DNA of 6,303 bases, from the NCBI GenBank assembly GCA_050292445.1, contig JBNKLQ010000320.1, positions 1-6,303 on the forward strand, read 5' to 3'. Positions 4,857 through 6,303 of the stretch are shown here, piece after piece. This DNA comes from Leptofilum sp050292445. GTDB lineage: Bacteria; Chloroflexota; Anaerolineae; Promineifilales; Promineifilaceae. The position numbers were made by a program, and so were the translations under genes. Numbering within the stretch: the stretch's first letter is position 1; every line of letters begins with the position of its first letter. The notes beneath the pieces are model-generated. The model was given only the letters and a program-made list of their open reading frames with translations, ran no database searches and was not told the origin of the DNA.

Positions 4857-6269
4857 ATGGCAAAAAGCAATCAGTTGACCCAGGCACAATTTGAACAAAA
4901 ACTAGATCAAATAAAAGTACAGCGCGAGGAATTGTTGGGCTTGATACGGCCGTTGTCCAATACCATGCGCAATTGGAAGCCCAATGATGACCAGATGAAC
5001 ATCCACGAGATTTTGGTACACATTGGCAGCAGCGAATGTCGTTATGCTTCCCGGTTGGGTGAAAAACTGTCTGATCCCAGCGAGGTGACGCTAATGCGCT
5101 ACTTGCACCAATCGCGCGAGAATGTGCTGGCCCGGCTTCATCAGCTCAGCGATGATCAGCTTAACCAGGAATTTGCAGATGGTTGGTGGGTCGCTGATGT
5201 TCTGGATCGAATTTTGACCCATGAACTGGAGCATATCACTCAAATTCAGGAGATTTTGAGTCAATGGCGGTTTCATTTCCTGGCGCGACTGGCAGCAGAG
5301 CGGGCTGAGTTGTTTACCATGCTCCTGGGTCTTTCAGAAGATCAGCTTACCACTGCCGAACCGATGTCCGGTTGGACGATCAAAGATTTGTTGGCCCACA
5401 TAGCTTTTTGGGATGGCTTTCACACCAATCGGATGCAGCGGGTGGTAGACGGCCGTATCCAGGAAATCAGTGAAATTGGCGACGATGCTGACATGAACGC
5501 TTTCAATGCCAAACTCCTGGCCGAGCAAAAAGAGATGCCGCTGGAACAAGCCATCGCCATGCTGCACAAAGAGCGCAGCGGTTTCATGCAATTGCTCAAA
5601 CGGCTGACTGATCTGGAACTTCAAAGCCAAATCCGGCTGCCGTGGGGTTGGCGCACCCACATCCGCGTTTGGGCCAGATGGCGTTACCAACATGACGCTG
5701 AACATGCCGGCCACATTCGTGTCTGGCGTGCTGAACTGCCCCGCGAAGAAAAACACCACAATGGCCCTACGGCCGTACTCCGTGCTCTGCTTAAGGCATG
5801 CCGCAAAGAATTTGTGGCCCTTTTGCCTCTTGTGCCGGAAGCGGAATGGGATAATCGCCAGGTGTGTGGGGTCTGGACCATGAAAGATCTGGTTGGCCAC
5901 CTGACGGCCTGGGCTGAAGTTGGTGCGGCTGCATTGGTGCAGATACTCGAAGGGGAGACGCCCAATATGAAACCGATTTCTGATTTTGGAGCGTGGAATA
6001 TGGAGCAAGCAGCCAGGCGAGCCGATCTGCCCTGGGAGAAAGTGTGGCAGGCGTATGAAGCCTCTTACCAGACGCTTTTGTCGGGGCTAGATGAACTTTC
6101 CGAGGAACAGTTGGTTGAGGAATTTGACACGCCGTGGGGAACACGTATCAGTATGTACCGCTGGCTTACTATCTGGCCGCTGCATGAGCGAGAACACGCG
6201 GTTGACGTGCGTCACGCCCTCAACCTCACCCGTTGGCCCAAACGCCTGACGGAACATCCGCAACAATAA
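4857..6269 (+). CDS. Triple DinB-like domain protein
   Basis: The protein has 470 residues, about three times the usual 150-170 of a DinB/YfiT-type four-helix protein, and contains three such domains in a row (about 5-130, 135-295, 300-460). Each keeps the family's metal-binding pattern of one His in helix 2 and HxxxH in a later helix. These are H55 with H122/H126 (HELEH), H181 with H279/H283 (HDAEH), and H348 with H443/H447 (HEREH). The helix-2 phrases DLLAHIAFW and DLVGHLTAW, and the preceding WTIKDL and WTMKDL, show that domains 2 and 3 are related; domain 1 is more diverged. DinB-fold proteins include thiol-dependent transferases (mycothiol, bacillithiol), maleylpyruvate isomerases and many stress-induced proteins of unknown role, so the reaction cannot be named. 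No signal peptide or membrane segment is seen. A palindrome begins at the stop codon. The lipoprotein gene diverges 129 bp upstream. Confidence 0.88.
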   Translation: MAKSNQLTQAQFEQKLDQIKVQREELLGLIRPLSNTMRNWKPNDDQMNIHEILVHIGSSECRYASRLGEKLSDPSEVTLMRYLHQSRENVLARLHQLSDDQLNQEFADGWWVADVLDRILTHELEHITQIQEILSQWRFHFLARLAAERAELFTMLLGLSEDQLTTAEPMSGWTIKDLLAHIAFWDGFHTNRMQRVVDGRIQEISEIGDDADMNAFNAKLLAEQKEMPLEQAIAMLHKERSGFMQLLKRLTDLELQSQIRLPWGWRTHIRVWARWRYQHDAEHAGHIRVWRAELPREEKHHNGPTAVLRALLKACRKEFVALLPLVPEAEWDNRQVCGVWTMKDLVGHLTAWAEVGAAALVQILEGETPNMKPISDFGAWNMEQAARRADLPWEKVWQAYEASYQTLLSGLDELSEEQLVEEFDTPWGTRISMYRWLTIWPLHEREHAVDVRHALNLTRWPKRLTEHPQQ

Positions 6270-6300
6270 TTGAAGGGGCGATGCACATCGCCCCTTCAAT
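6269..6300. repeat. Perfect 15-bp palindrome after the DinB gene (terminator or REP-like)
   Basis: Two perfect 15-bp arms (6269-6283 and 6286-6300) flank a 2-base CA centre. The core GGGGCGAT/ATCGCCCC is GC-rich with A/T-rich ends. The left arm uses the last base of the TAA stop codon. No T-tract follows within the 3 bases left in the window, so it is only a possible intrinsic terminator. From general experience, AGGGGCG...CGCCCCT palindromes are common dispersed repeats in Chloroflexota and cyanobacteria, so a REP-type element is equally likely. Confidence 0.7.
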
Positions 6301-6303
6301 AAA

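Larger units (their letters stand above)
455..5776. repeat. Fifteen dispersed copies of the palindrome ACGGCCGT
   Basis: Exact copies start at 455, 818, 1340, 1620, 1676, 1823, 2148, 2292, 3213, 3604, 4543, 4609, 4946, 5449 and 5769. Every gene of the window except the partial one at the left edge carries at least one copy. Only the copy at 1620 is intergenic. Two further CGGCCG cores with one changed flank base are at 308 and 1088. Confidence 0.95.

Noticed and set aside
5334..6008. A 224-residue open frame antisense to the DinB gene
   Set aside because: Its length follows from codon composition of the real gene. The + strand frame carries three conserved His triads; the antisense product shows no coherent domain.

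Overview
The window holds five complete protein-coding genes plus the tail of a sixth. It has no RNA gene, CRISPR array, transposase or phage gene that I can recognise. The style suggests an uncultured, filament-type Chloroflexota (Anaerolineae or a neighbouring class). The grounds are a lipoprotein with a long Thr/Pro 'PTATP' linker, a multi-domain class III cyclase with a zinc-ribbon central region, tandem DinB domains, and moderate GC with short intergenic gaps. This placement is an inference from style, not a marker-gene result.

Layout from left to right. (1) Bases 1-114, + strand: an open frame without a start, probably the last 37 codons of a gene that begins outside the window. (2) Bases 115-193: a short gap with a 9-bp tandem repeat. 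(3) Bases 194-1362, - strand: a two-gene operon. The upstream gene encodes a J-domain protein (HPD motif) between two coiled coils. It is followed after 14 bp by a small protein that may have a PUA/ASCH-like fold. (4) Bases 1363-1653: a divergent intergenic region with an imperfect inverted repeat against the J-domain start codon, a candidate promoter for the operon, and a -10-like box for the cyclase. (5) Bases 1654-3534, + strand: a 626-residue SRPBCC / zinc-ribbon / class III adenylate cyclase. (6) Bases 3498-4727, - strand: a lipoprotein with a glycosidase-like beta-propeller, whose 3' end overlaps the cyclase gene by 37 bp. (7) Bases 4728-4856: a second divergent intergenic region. (8) Bases 4857-6269, + strand: a 470-residue protein made of three DinB-like domains, each with its own histidine triad. 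A 32-base palindrome starts at the last base of its stop codon.

The genes do not form one obvious pathway. Only the J-domain/PUA-like pair looks co-transcribed. The strongest unexplained signal is at DNA level: the 8-bp palindrome ACGGCCGT occurs 15 times in 6.3 kb, where about 0.1 is expected. Within genes it is read in all three frames, so protein sequence cannot explain it. It resembles the situation of HIP1 in cyanobacteria.
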